Assembly: GCA_026398285.1 (NCBI GenBank)
Contig: JAPLTI010000225.1
Location: 1-15,873, forward strand
DNA length: 15,873 nt
Direction of reading: 5' to 3'
DNA from: Verrucomicrobiota bacterium
GTDB lineage: Bacteria; Verrucomicrobiota; Verrucomicrobiia; Chthoniobacterales; Terrimicrobiaceae
Shown: positions 7,300 through 14,675 of the stretch, in pieces
Numbering within the stretch: the first letter of the stretch is position 1
Layout: every line of letters begins with the position of its first letter
Position numbers and translations under genes: made by a program
The notes under the pieces: model-generated
Databases searched by the model: none
Seen by the model: the letters and a program-made list of their open reading frames with translations, nothing else
What the model was told of the DNA's origin: nothing

Positions 7300-9438
7300 T
7301 CAAGGAGCCGGCTGGATTTGAGCGAGGCGGCGCTCGAGAACGGAATCCGGCTCGGCGCCGAGGTCCTTGGCTTTTTCGTAGTGCTTCTTGGCGAGTTGGA
7401 GCGAGGGCGGCTCGGCGTTGGCATACATGACGGCGAGGTTGAAATGGGCGTTGGCGTAGTTTGGATTGATGGCGAGACTTGCGCGGAAGGACTCCTCCGC
7501 CTTGGCCGTGTCGCCTTTTTTCCCGAGGGCAATGGCGAGGTAATTATGGGCCACGGCATTTTTCGGATCGGCAGGGATGACGCGATTGAGCATGGCGATC
7601 GAGTCATCGAAGCGGCCTTGGCGGCAGTAGACATTGGCAAGGTTTACCGAAGCAAAGATGTCGTCGGATTTCAGGGATAGGGCTTTCTCCAGGGCAACTT
7701 GGGCGGCTGAAAGTTTACCGGCCTGGATTTGAGTGACGGCGAGATTGGCGAGGGCGAAGTGATTTTCCGGAGCGATATCCACCACCTGCTGGTATTTTTT
7801 TTCGGCATCCGTAAAGCGGCGCTGCTTGGCGAGTGTCGAGGCCTCGGTGGCGAGTTTTTTAGCCTCATCGGAAAGGGCATCCGCCCCGCCGGAAGAGCGC
7901 TTGGGAGTGCTGTCGGCATTTGCGGACTTGACCACGGTCAGAGAGAGCTCGGCGCCCTCGGCATCGGGATCCTTGAGAACAACGAGGGGATCGCGAAAGA
8001 GGGCGCGTTCCTCGTCTTTCACGACTGGCTGCGGGTTTGCAAGAATGCCGATCGAGGAGGCCAGCGCGTCGGATTGAACTTGGAGGCGCACGAGTTCCTT
8101 TTCCAAATCCGACACCACTTGAGTGCGCTCGCTTTGTTCGTGGATTTGGCGGATGACGATCTGGCGGAGAAGCTGGCTCTCGGTGAAAAGGCGTTTTTGC
8201 TCCTCGCTCGGCTCGGGATTGAGGCGAAGACGAGCCAACTCGCCGGTGGCTTCATCAAGCTGTGCCATGAGCGCCTTGACGCTGGCATCCCGCGCTACCA
8301 AATCCTGACGCGACGCAGCGAGGCGATCTTGGAGCAATCCGATTTCCTCTTGGAGCCCTTCGGCTTCTTCTTTGGAGAGGCCTCCCGAGCTGGAGGCCTC
8401 GGCGATTTTCTTTTCCGAGGCGGCCAGTTTTTGAGCGAGGTCTTTGTTCTCAGACTCCAGCTTGGCCAAGCGCTCGATGTCAGGTTTCTGGGTGGCGAGT
8501 TGTTTTTGAAGGGTGGCCTTCTCCACTTTGAGGGCGTCGAGCTCGGCGTCATTGTCCTTGAGGCGCTTGATGCGCGAGACGGCCTTGTCGCGTTCGGCGG
8601 CGACCTTACGACGATCCTCATCGATGGCGGAAAGGACTTTTTTACTTTCGGAAATGTAGGTGACGGCTTTATCGAGTTTTCCAACAAGGCGGGTGTTCTC
8701 CTCCTGAAGAACTTCGTTTTCCGCTCCGAGTTGCGCAATGCGCTCGGAGAGTTTCTCGATTCTCTTGTCCTGCGGATCACCCGCTTTTTTCTTTAGGACA
8801 TCCCTTTCCTGGGTGATGTTCTGGAGGGCCCCATCGGCCTGAGCGAGATTGGAATTCGTAGCCACAAGCTCGGTCTTGGTTTTTTCGAGCTCCATTTTGA
8901 CACTGGCGACATCCCCCTCCAAAGACTCGCGCTTTTTCTTCTCCTCGGCATGGAGTTTTCGATACTCGGCAACTTGACGCTCCAAGCTGGCGATCTGCTC
9001 GCGGGTGACTTCAGAATCCGACTCGGTCTTGTTCGCAGCCTCCGACTTCTGCTGCCGGGGACGGGTCGTGACGGCTGGCTCGGGAATGTCGATTTCGAAG
9101 CCCCGAGTTGGCAGCGGATCCTCGTGCGAGGGCAGCTTTTCAGGCTCAGAGGCGACCATCGCGCGGAGACGCTCGATGTTTTCCTGAGCCTTGCGCATGC
9201 GGAAGTTCACCACAATTTCCTGCCAAGAGGGGTCGTCTTTCCGGACTTGCTCAAGAATGGCGACGGTGGATGCATACGAATTCATGGCATCCCTCAAGCG
9301 CCCGTCGCGCTCGAATTTCTCGCCGGCTTGATAATCTTGATAGGCCTTCAGAAAAAAATCCGCCGGGTCTCCTGCAAAGGCAGCAAGAGCGGGAAAAAGC
9401 ACTGCTGCGGAAAAAAGCGCAAGGATTCGGGAGATCAT
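7300..9438 (-). CDS. Secreted coiled-coil and TPR-repeat protein
   Basis: A 712-aa protein, probably exported. Residues 1-23 form a signal peptide (basic Arg4, hydrophobic core, AFA-GD cleavage site). Residues 25-95 form a helical region with TPR character. About 100-140 is a Pro/Ser/Glu-rich linker, 143-465 a long charged heptad-rich coiled coil, and about 525-700 holds roughly five TPR units (for example RFTDAEKKYQQVVDIAPENH, 541-560). The ATG at 9438 was chosen for the signal peptide; the frame stays open further upstream but would overlap the divergent gene. The domains suggest a periplasmic or envelope scaffold rather than an enzyme; the partner is unknown. It sits 84 bases upstream of nuoI on the same strand and diverges from the Mla operon. 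A role in complex I assembly is possible but only by position. Confidence 0.85.
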   Translation of the reverse strand: MISRILALFSAAVLFPALAAFAGDPADFFLKAYQDYQAGEKFERDGRLRDAMNSYASTVAILEQVRKDDPSWQEIVVNFRMRKAQENIERLRAMVASEPEKLPSHEDPLPTRGFEIDIPEPAVTTRPRQQKSEAANKTESDSEVTREQIASLERQVAEYRKLHAEEKKKRESLEGDVASVKMELEKTKTELVATNSNLAQADGALQNITQERDVLKKKAGDPQDKRIEKLSERIAQLGAENEVLQEENTRLVGKLDKAVTYISESKKVLSAIDEDRRKVAAERDKAVSRIKRLKDNDAELDALKVEKATLQKQLATQKPDIERLAKLESENKDLAQKLAASEKKIAEASSSGGLSKEEAEGLQEEIGLLQDRLAASRQDLVARDASVKALMAQLDEATGELARLRLNPEPSEEQKRLFTESQLLRQIVIRQIHEQSERTQVVSDLEKELVRLQVQSDALASSIGILANPQPVVKDEERALFRDPLVVLKDPDAEGAELSLTVVKSANADSTPKRSSGGADALSDEAKKLATEASTLAKQRRFTDAEKKYQQVVDIAPENHFALANLAVTQIQAGKLSAAQVALEKALSLKSDDIFASVNLANVYCRQGRFDDSIAMLNRVIPADPKNAVAHNYLAIALGKKGDTAKAEESFRASLAINPNYANAHFNLAVMYANAEPPSLQLAKKHYEKAKDLGAEPDSVLERRLAQIQPAP

Positions 9439-9449
9439 TTCAAGACGGA

Positions 9450-9468
9450 CAGGATACGTGTCATCCTG
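9450..9468. repeat. Inverted repeat in divergent intergenic region
   Basis: CAGGAT (9450-9455) and ATCCTG (9463-9468) form a perfect 6-base inverted repeat around a 7-base centre. It lies 12-30 bases upstream of the TPR gene start, in the 122-base region dividing that gene from the plus-strand operon. It could be an operator or a leader hairpin; it could also be chance. Confidence 0.25.
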
Positions 9469-9560
9469 CCCGAGGCCTTGGAGGATTTCAACCGGAATCA
9501 AGGTTTCCGCGATTCCAAAATCGGCCTTGCCTTGGAACCCGTGCGAGACATGATCACGCA

Positions 9561-9821
9561 ATGAGTGAGCTGGAAATTTATGCAGCCGGAGTTCGCCAGC
9601 CTGAGAAAATGCTCGGACTGGCTCTGGAATTGGATGTGATTCCGAACCTCTGCTACAAGGTCGATACGAACCATGATATCGTTTACATGGAATTCGGAGG
9701 CGATGTGACATCGGCGGGCAATCTGGAGTCGATCTTCACAAAGCTCGGCCTGAAAGCGCTCTTTGTCGGGCAACTCCCGCCAGAGGCGAACTCGCTCAAG
9801 AAGACTCAGCGCATCTACTGA
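9561..9821 (+). CDS. Conserved-looking 86-aa protein before the Mla operon
   Basis: A small soluble protein of 86 aa without signal peptide or membrane segment, function unknown. Its alternating pattern (LELDVIPNLCYKVDTNHDIVYMEFGGD, then a helix with LESIFTKLG and a strand KALFVGQLP) suggests a beta-alpha-beta fold of the ACT or NIL kind; NIL domains regulate some ABC importers by sensing a ligand. This is a fold guess, not a family match. The ATG at 9561 is followed by ordinary coding composition, and the gene ends 20 bases before mlaE on the same strand, so cotranscription with the transporter is likely. No Shine-Dalgarno motif is seen. The frame is open far upstream, but that part is antisense to the TPR gene. 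Confidence 0.75.
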   Translation: MSELEIYAAGVRQPEKMLGLALELDVIPNLCYKVDTNHDIVYMEFGGDVTSAGNLESIFTKLGLKALFVGQLPPEANSLKKTQRIY

Positions 9822-9841
9822 AGCTTGCCGCCAAAATTCCC

Positions 9842-10630
9842 ATGCCAATAATTGGAATTTTTTCGAATCTTTACACTGCCTTCCTGACTTTTCTGGGTCA
9901 GGTTGCCATGCTGGCCGGCGAGACCATCCTTTCGATCTTCTGCGGCCGTATTCGACCGAAGTTGGTGATTCAACAAATCGCCGAGATTGGATTCCGCTCG
10001 CAGTTGGTGGTGATCGTCACCGGAGCCTTTACGGGAGCGGTTTTCACGGCGCAGGCATATTTCCAATTTGCGACCCTGAACATGGAAACCGCTGTTGGCC
10101 CGGTGGTCGCTATCTCGATGTTCCGCGAACTCGGCCCGGTGCTGGCCGGATTGATGGTGGCGGGGCGAGTGGGCGCGGCAATGAGCGCGGAAATCGGCAC
10201 CATGAGGGTCACTCAACAAATCGACGCCCTGCGTGCCCTGGCAGTAAACCCGGTGGACTACCTGGTGGTGCCACGCGCGATGGCGATGTTTATTTCCATG
10301 CCATTTCTGGTCGTGGAATGCGTCGGCTGCGGCATTCTGGCCAGCTATTATGTGGGCGTGAATGTTCTGAACATTTCCGGCGTTTACTTCCTTGCGAACA
10401 CGCAAAAGTTCGCGGATTCGAGTGATATCATCATGGCGCTTGTGAAGGGATTTTTCTTTGCGGGAGTCATCGTCTTCATCAGTTGCCGCGAGGGCCTGAA
10501 CGCAAAGGATGGAGCTGTGGGCGTCGGACGCGCTACAACATCCACCGTTGTGAATTGCTCGCTCGCCATCCTCATCGTGAATTTTTTCCTGACCATGGCA
10601 CTCAATGTCCTCTTTCCCGCCGGCCAATGA
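9842..10630 (+). CDS. mlaE: MlaE-type ABC transporter permease
   Basis: A 262-aa inner-membrane permease of the MlaE/YrbE family, the membrane core of MCE transporters that move phospholipids between inner and outer membranes. The family core is clear: FRELGPVLAGLMVAGRVGAA (113-132), then MSAEIGTMRVTQQIDAL and a conserved Pro-Arg before the next helix. Five or so hydrophobic segments follow an amphipathic N-terminus, as in E. coli MlaE (about 260 aa). It lies between the 86-aa gene (20-base gap) and mlaF (ATGA overlap). Direction of lipid transport cannot be told from sequence. Confidence 0.95.
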   Translation: MPIIGIFSNLYTAFLTFLGQVAMLAGETILSIFCGRIRPKLVIQQIAEIGFRSQLVVIVTGAFTGAVFTAQAYFQFATLNMETAVGPVVAISMFRELGPVLAGLMVAGRVGAAMSAEIGTMRVTQQIDALRALAVNPVDYLVVPRAMAMFISMPFLVVECVGCGILASYYVGVNVLNISGVYFLANTQKFADSSDIIMALVKGFFFAGVIVFISCREGLNAKDGAVGVGRATTSTVVNCSLAILIVNFFLTMALNVLFPAGQ

Positions 10631-11382
10631 TGAGCACGCCATTGATCCAAGTCCGAGACCTCGTCCAAAAAATCGGCGGCCAGGAAATCCTGAAGGGCAT
10701 CTCGCTAGATATCCACAAGGGCGAGACTCTAGTCCTGCTCGGAAAAAGCGGCGGAGGCAAGAGCGTGTTCCTGCGGCATCTGATCGGCCTCATGCGCCCG
10801 GTCTCGGGGAGTATCTTGTTTGAAGGACGGGAAGTTACCACCCTCAAGGAACGGGAACTCGAACCTGTCCGCAAAAAAATCGGCATGCTCTTCCAGGACG
10901 GCGCTCTTTTTGACTCGATGAATGTTTTCGACAATGTCGCCTTTCCGCTCCGCGAGCGCGGAGAGCGCGACCCGGCCGTGATCAAGCGGAAGGTCGATGA
11001 ATCCCTAGCCATGGTGAACATGCGCGGACACGACAAAAAAATGCCAGTCAACCTGAGCGGCGGCATGCGCAAGCGGGTGGCCTTGGCGAGGGCCATTATC
11101 TCACCGCCGGATGTCATCCTCTACGACGAACCCACGGCAGGGCTCGACCCCATCGTTTCAGACAGCATCAACACACTGATAAGCCGTCTACAGGCCGAGT
11201 TGCGTGTCACTTCCATCGTCGTCACCCACGACATGGTGAGCTGCAACCACATTGCCAACCGCGTGGCGCTGCTGAACGAGGGGCGCATCTATTTTACAGG
11301 CACAACAGACGACCTCCGCTCGAGCACAGATCCAACAATCAGGGATTTTGTGGATGGAAGATCGGGAGAAACCATTTATTGA
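10627..11382 (+). CDS. mlaF: MlaF-type ABC transporter ATPase
   Basis: A 251-aa cytoplasmic ATPase that powers the MlaE permease. All ABC motifs are intact: Walker A GKSGGGKS (39-46), Q-loop Gln90 in MLFQDGALFDSM, signature LSGGMRKRVALARA (143-156), Walker B VILYDEP with Glu168, D-loop AGLDP and switch His201 (VVTHDM). The LSGGM and FQDGALFDS forms are typical of the MlaF/Ttg2A group. Two adjacent ATGs (10627 and 10630) both overlap the mlaE stop, so the start is uncertain by one codon; either way translation is coupled. Length is close to E. coli MlaF. Confidence 0.95.
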   Translation: MMSTPLIQVRDLVQKIGGQEILKGISLDIHKGETLVLLGKSGGGKSVFLRHLIGLMRPVSGSILFEGREVTTLKERELEPVRKKIGMLFQDGALFDSMNVFDNVAFPLRERGERDPAVIKRKVDESLAMVNMRGHDKKMPVNLSGGMRKRVALARAIISPPDVILYDEPTAGLDPIVSDSINTLISRLQAELRVTSIVVTHDMVSCNHIANRVALLNEGRIYFTGTTDDLRSSTDPTIRDFVDGRSGETIY

Positions 11383-11392
11383 ATAACCACAC

Positions 11393-12262
11393 ATGAGCAG
11401 CGAAGAAAGAGGCACACAAATCAAAGTCGGAGTTTTTATCCTCATCGGACTGGTGACCGTTGGGCTCATGGTTGTCTATTTCGGACGGCTCGGGGAGGGA
11501 TTCTCCAGCTACTACAATGTGCGGGTGGAATTCGCCAATGCCAGCGGACTTCTCCGCGGATCCGAGGTTCTGCTGGCCGGCGCGAAAGTTGGGCGCATCA
11601 CTAACGAACCGACGATTCTTCCCGATATGCGAGGGGTCTATGTGGATGTCCGCATTCTTGAGCAGGTTCAAATCCCTGTGGGCAGCATTTTTTCCATAGG
11701 CAGCTCTGGCCTCCTTGGAGACAAATACATCGAAATCGCCCTCGATGGTGAAGGCAAAGAAACCGGCTTCATCAAGCCGGGAGCGGTTCTCAAAGGCACT
11801 GAAGATAGCGGAGGTATCGCGGGCATGGCGGCTGGCGCGGGGGATTTGATCGCCGACCTGCGGACCACGGTAGGCAACATCAATGCGGTTGTGAAGAAGC
11901 TCGACTCGACCGTGCTTTCCAAGGCCGAGCTGGATTCCATTTCGGCGACAATGAAGAACCTTCAGACCGCCACAGGCCAAATCGCAGAGGCCTCGAAGCA
12001 ATTCGACACCACACTGAGCAGCGGCAAAGCAACGATGGAGTCCGCAAAAAAAGCAGCCGACGAGCTTCAGCAGACACTCTCCGCCATGCACAAGCTCGTC
12101 GAGCAGGCTAAATCCGGAAGCGGCGTCCTTGGCACTCTCATCAGCAATCGTGAAATGGCAAATAACCTGCGCGCCCTGGTATTGAACCTCCGCAAGCATG
12201 GCATCCTCTGGTATAAAGACACCAGCGCGCCTGCAGCTTCTGGAGATGCCACAGAACCTTGA
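11393..12262 (+). CDS. mlaD: MlaD-type MCE domain protein
   Basis: A 289-aa protein anchored by one N-terminal membrane helix (about 12-30) with the rest in the periplasm. The MCE domain covers about 40-120 (VRVEFANASGLLRGSEVLLAGAKVGRI, then SSGLLGDKYIEIAL); such domains form hexameric rings that bind lipid. The tail (about 145-265) is long and helical with heptad-like spacing, so the protein is some 100 residues longer than E. coli MlaD, more like extended MCE proteins whose tail may form a channel needle. It ends with GVLGTLISNREMANNLRALV and NLRKHGILWYKD, a motif I have seen in such tails. It starts 10 bases after mlaF. No mlaC or mlaB follows; the next gene has its own promoter candidate. 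Confidence 0.93.
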   Translation: MSSEERGTQIKVGVFILIGLVTVGLMVVYFGRLGEGFSSYYNVRVEFANASGLLRGSEVLLAGAKVGRITNEPTILPDMRGVYVDVRILEQVQIPVGSIFSIGSSGLLGDKYIEIALDGEGKETGFIKPGAVLKGTEDSGGIAGMAAGAGDLIADLRTTVGNINAVVKKLDSTVLSKAELDSISATMKNLQTATGQIAEASKQFDTTLSSGKATMESAKKAADELQQTLSAMHKLVEQAKSGSGVLGTLISNREMANNLRALVLNLRKHGILWYKDTSAPAASGDATEP

Positions 12263-12290
12263 TCGCGCATTTCATCGAACCCGACAGCGT

Positions 12291-12318
12291 TTGACTTGAT
12301 ACCCCGCCAAACTAAACT
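12291..12318 (+). promoter_or_regulatory. Candidate sigma70-type promoter of the phosphatase-glyA gene
   Basis: TTGACT (12291-12296, five of six matches) and TAAACT (12313-12318, four of six) are separated by 16 bases, in the 68-base gap after mlaD. Transcription would start near 12325, leaving about six bases before the ATG at 12331. Based on consensus only. Confidence 0.45.
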
Positions 12319-12330
12319 GCGACATACCGA

Positions 12331-14055
12331 ATGAGCCAGAAATCGAAACGAAGCGTTTTATTCATCTGCACAGGAAACGTCTGCCGAAGCCCCATGGCGG
12401 AGGCGCTGTTCCGCAGCATGTCCGCCGGCTTGGATGATGTGCGCGTTTTTTCAGCCGGACTCAGCGCCCCTCAGGGAGCTCCAGCCAGCCGCGACGCGGT
12501 GGATGTCCTCGCGGCCCAAGGTATCGACCTCTCGAAATTCCGCAGCCAGCCGGTCACCGAGGATTTGTTGGAGAAGGCATCCCATGTGTTCGTCATGACG
12601 CGCGAGCACGAGCGTCTGGTGGACATGTTTTTCCCCGAATACATCCACAAAGTCCGCCTGCTCCGCTTCGACGAGCAAGGCACCCCCGATGTGCCGGACC
12701 CGATTGGCCAAGGCCGGACGGTCTATGCCGAATGCAAACGCAGCATCGAGCAGGCCATGCCATCCGTATTACGAATCATTAATCAAAAACCCATGACGAC
12801 ATCCGCCGAATCCCAAACCGGACTCTCCGCCCTCACTGAAACCGATCCCGAAATCGCAGCAGCCATCGAGAAGGAATACAAACGCCAGTTCGAGCACATC
12901 GAGTTGATCGCCTCGGAGAATTTCACCAGCCGCGCCGTTATGGAGGCGCAGGGTTCCTGCCTTACCAACAAATACGCCGAAGGCTACCCAGGCCGCCGTT
13001 GGTATGGAGGCTGTGAGTATGTGGACATCGTTGAAACACTCGCCATCGAGCGCGCGAAGAAGCTCTTCGGAGCGCAGCACGTCAACGTCCAGCCCCACAG
13101 CGGCAGCCAGGCAAATATGGCTGTCTATTTCAGCGTGCTGACACCCGGCGACAAAATCCTGACGATGGACCTCGCCCACGGCGGTCACCTCACACACGGT
13201 CACAAGGCGAATTTTTCAGGGAAACTCTATGAGGTTCACCACTACGGCGTGAGCCGCGAAACCGAGATCATCGACTACGACGCCCTCGCCCGCCAAGCCG
13301 AGGAGGTCCGACCCAAAATGATCACAGCCGGAGCTTCGGCCTATCCCCGCATCATCGATTTCAAGCGGATGCGCGAGATCGCCGACGCTGTTGGAGCATA
13401 CCTCTTCGTGGACATGGCCCACATCTCGGGACTCGTCGCCGGCGGCGTGCACCCCTCGCCATTCCCTTATGCCGACTTTGTCACGACGACGACACACAAG
13501 AGCCTGCGCGGACCGCGTGCCGGTCTTGTGATGTGCAAAGAAGAATTCGCCAAGAAGATCGACGGCCAAGTTTTTCCGGGCGTGCAAGGCGGACCGCTCA
13601 TGCATGTCATCGCCGCGAAGGCGGTTTGTTTCCAAGAGGCCCTGCAACCCGATTTCCGCAACTATGCCCAGCAGGTCGTGAACAATGCCAAATCCCTTGC
13701 AGCCCGCCTCTCGAAACTCGGGCACCGCATTGTCTCCGGCGGCACCGACAACCATGTCCTCCTTGTTGACCTCCGCCCAGCGGGTCTCACCGGTGCGGAA
13801 GCCTCGGTGGTGCTCGACAAGGCTGCGATCACGGTGAACAAAAACGCGATTCCTTTCGACACCGAGTCGATCATGAAAACCGGCGGCATCCGCATTGGCA
13901 CGCCTGCCATGACCACCCGAGGCCTCCGCGAGGATGACATGATGCAGGTCGCAGATTTCATCCACACAGCGCTCGACGCTCGGAACGATGAATCCCGCCT
14001 GGCAGCACTGCGCCGCGAGGTGACGGGCTTCACAGCCCGCTTCCCGCTACCCTGA
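12331..14055 (+). CDS. glyA: Fusion: low-molecular-weight protein phosphatase + serine hydroxymethyltransferase
   Basis: One 574-aa frame with two complete domains. Residues 7-151 are a low-molecular-weight phosphatase: P-loop C13-TGNVC-R19-S (12-20) and general acid Asp123 in VPDPIG. The DP-x-G form and overall sequence recall B. subtilis YwlE, a protein-arginine phosphatase, but Val17 replaces its Thr11. Residues 155-574 match full-length GlyA (420 aa; E. coli 417), the PLP enzyme that turns serine and tetrahydrofolate into glycine and methylene-tetrahydrofolate: HIELIASENF, NKYAEGYPGRRWYGGCEYVD, VDMAHISGLVAGGVHPSP, and the PLP lysine Lys390 in TTTTHKSLRGP. There is no stop between the domains and almost no linker. 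Met155 (ATG at 12793) would be a natural GlyA start, and a single C-to-T change at 12784 would give TAA and separate the two genes. So this may be a true fusion, a gene with a second internal start, or a base error. Confidence 0.92.
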   Translation: MSQKSKRSVLFICTGNVCRSPMAEALFRSMSAGLDDVRVFSAGLSAPQGAPASRDAVDVLAAQGIDLSKFRSQPVTEDLLEKASHVFVMTREHERLVDMFFPEYIHKVRLLRFDEQGTPDVPDPIGQGRTVYAECKRSIEQAMPSVLRIINQKPMTTSAESQTGLSALTETDPEIAAAIEKEYKRQFEHIELIASENFTSRAVMEAQGSCLTNKYAEGYPGRRWYGGCEYVDIVETLAIERAKKLFGAQHVNVQPHSGSQANMAVYFSVLTPGDKILTMDLAHGGHLTHGHKANFSGKLYEVHHYGVSRETEIIDYDALARQAEEVRPKMITAGASAYPRIIDFKRMREIADAVGAYLFVDMAHISGLVAGGVHPSPFPYADFVTTTTHKSLRGPRAGLVMCKEEFAKKIDGQVFPGVQGGPLMHVIAAKAVCFQEALQPDFRNYAQQVVNNAKSLAARLSKLGHRIVSGGTDNHVLLVDLRPAGLTGAEASVVLDKAAITVNKNAIPFDTESIMKTGGIRIGTPAMTTRGLREDDMMQVADFIHTALDARNDESRLAALRREVTGFTARFPLP

Positions 14056-14068
14056 GCCTGCCTCAGGG
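14050..14068. terminator. Hairpin shared by two convergent gene ends
   Basis: CCCTGAG (14050-14056) pairs perfectly with CTCAGGG (14062-14068) around a 5-base loop. The glyA stop TGA (14053-14055) lies in one arm and the aroK stop (14065-14063, minus strand) in the other, seven bases apart. The position fits a bidirectional end for both transcripts, but no T-run follows on either strand, so an intrinsic terminator is unproven. Confidence 0.4.
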
Positions 14069-14590
14069 TCTCTGGGACTGAATTCGCATCGCCTGCTCGA
14101 GCACCTTTCGGGCAGCCTCGTCTTGATTCACATGGGTCGAGTCGAAGCGGAAATCCGCAGCCGATTCGTAAATCGCTCTTCTCGCTGAGAGGAGTTGATC
14201 AAATGTCTCACGCGGGTTTGGCGTTTGCAGAAGCGGACGCTTTCCACTCCGGATTGCGCGATCGAAGAGGATATTAGGATCGGAATCGAGCCACACAACG
14301 ATTCCGATCTTTTTCAACACCTCGCGGTTGGCCTCGCGGAGAATGGCACCACCTCCGCTTGAAAGAACCATACCGGCCACGCCGACGAGATCTGCAAGCA
14401 CCCTTTGCTCGATCTCACGAAATCCCTCCTCACCGCATGAGGCGAAGATTTCAGGAATGCTCCGTCCCTCGGCCTTCACGACAAGCTCGTCCGAGTCGAC
14501 AAAGCGATGTCCCGTGAGGCTCGACAAGCGCCGACCAACACTGGATTTCCCACATCCCATGAACCCTATGAGAACAAAATTTGGCAACAT
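14063..14590 (-). CDS. aroK: Shikimate kinase
   Basis: A 175-aa cytoplasmic kinase that phosphorylates shikimate at O3 with ATP, the fifth step of the shikimate path to aromatic amino acids. It has Walker A GFMGCGKS (9-16), the shikimate-binding Asp34 in FVDSDELV, Arg58 in GFREIE, the Gly-rich SSGGGA (78-82), the lid arginine in RSGKRPLL (Arg118), and Arg137 in the SARRAIYESAADF segment. Length is normal (170-180). The ATG at 14590 starts directly with the first strand before the P-loop. It is a lone minus-strand gene, convergent with glyA and divergent from the M24 peptidase (85-base gap). Confidence 0.96.
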   Translation of the reverse strand: MLPNFVLIGFMGCGKSSVGRRLSSLTGHRFVDSDELVVKAEGRSIPEIFASCGEEGFREIEQRVLADLVGVAGMVLSSGGGAILREANREVLKKIGIVVWLDSDPNILFDRAIRSGKRPLLQTPNPRETFDQLLSARRAIYESAADFRFDSTHVNQDEAARKVLEQAMRIQSQRP

Positions 14591-14640
14591 GTGGTGACTC
14601 TCTCACAGCGATGCAGCCGCTGAAATCATTTTGAGTCCCG

Positions 14641-14669
14641 CTGGCATTTCCCGAAGCGGTTGCTATGGT
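14641..14669 (+). promoter_or_regulatory. Weak promoter candidate for the M24 peptidase gene
   Basis: CTGGCA (14641-14646) and TATGGT (14664-14669), each four of six matches to consensus, are 17 bases apart. Transcription would begin at or next to the ATG at 14676, making the message leaderless. Matches of this strength can arise by chance. Confidence 0.25.
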
Positions 14670-14675
14670 TGTCGG

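Noticed and set aside
7255..7300. GC-rich hairpin near CCCGCTCGGG as a terminator for the TPR gene
   Set aside because: The loop would be only two bases and the A-run is on the wrong side for the minus-strand transcript.
7729..8796. Plus-strand open frame opposite the TPR/coiled-coil gene (355 codons)
   Set aside because: It is the complement of a Glu/Lys/Leu-rich coiled coil, which gives Phe/Leu-rich antisense sequence; no start context or motif supports it.
9439..9711. N-terminal extension of the TPR protein to 9711
   Set aside because: The extension would overlap the divergent 86-aa gene and would hide a clear signal peptide that starts at 9438.
11339..12199. Minus-strand open frame opposite mlaD (286 codons)
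   Set aside because: Fully overlaps a recognised MCE gene and shows no motif of its own.
14631..14675. TTG start 15 codons upstream for the M24 peptidase
   Set aside because: The added residues do not fit the family N-terminus and overlap the promoter candidate; the ATG at 14676 is better.
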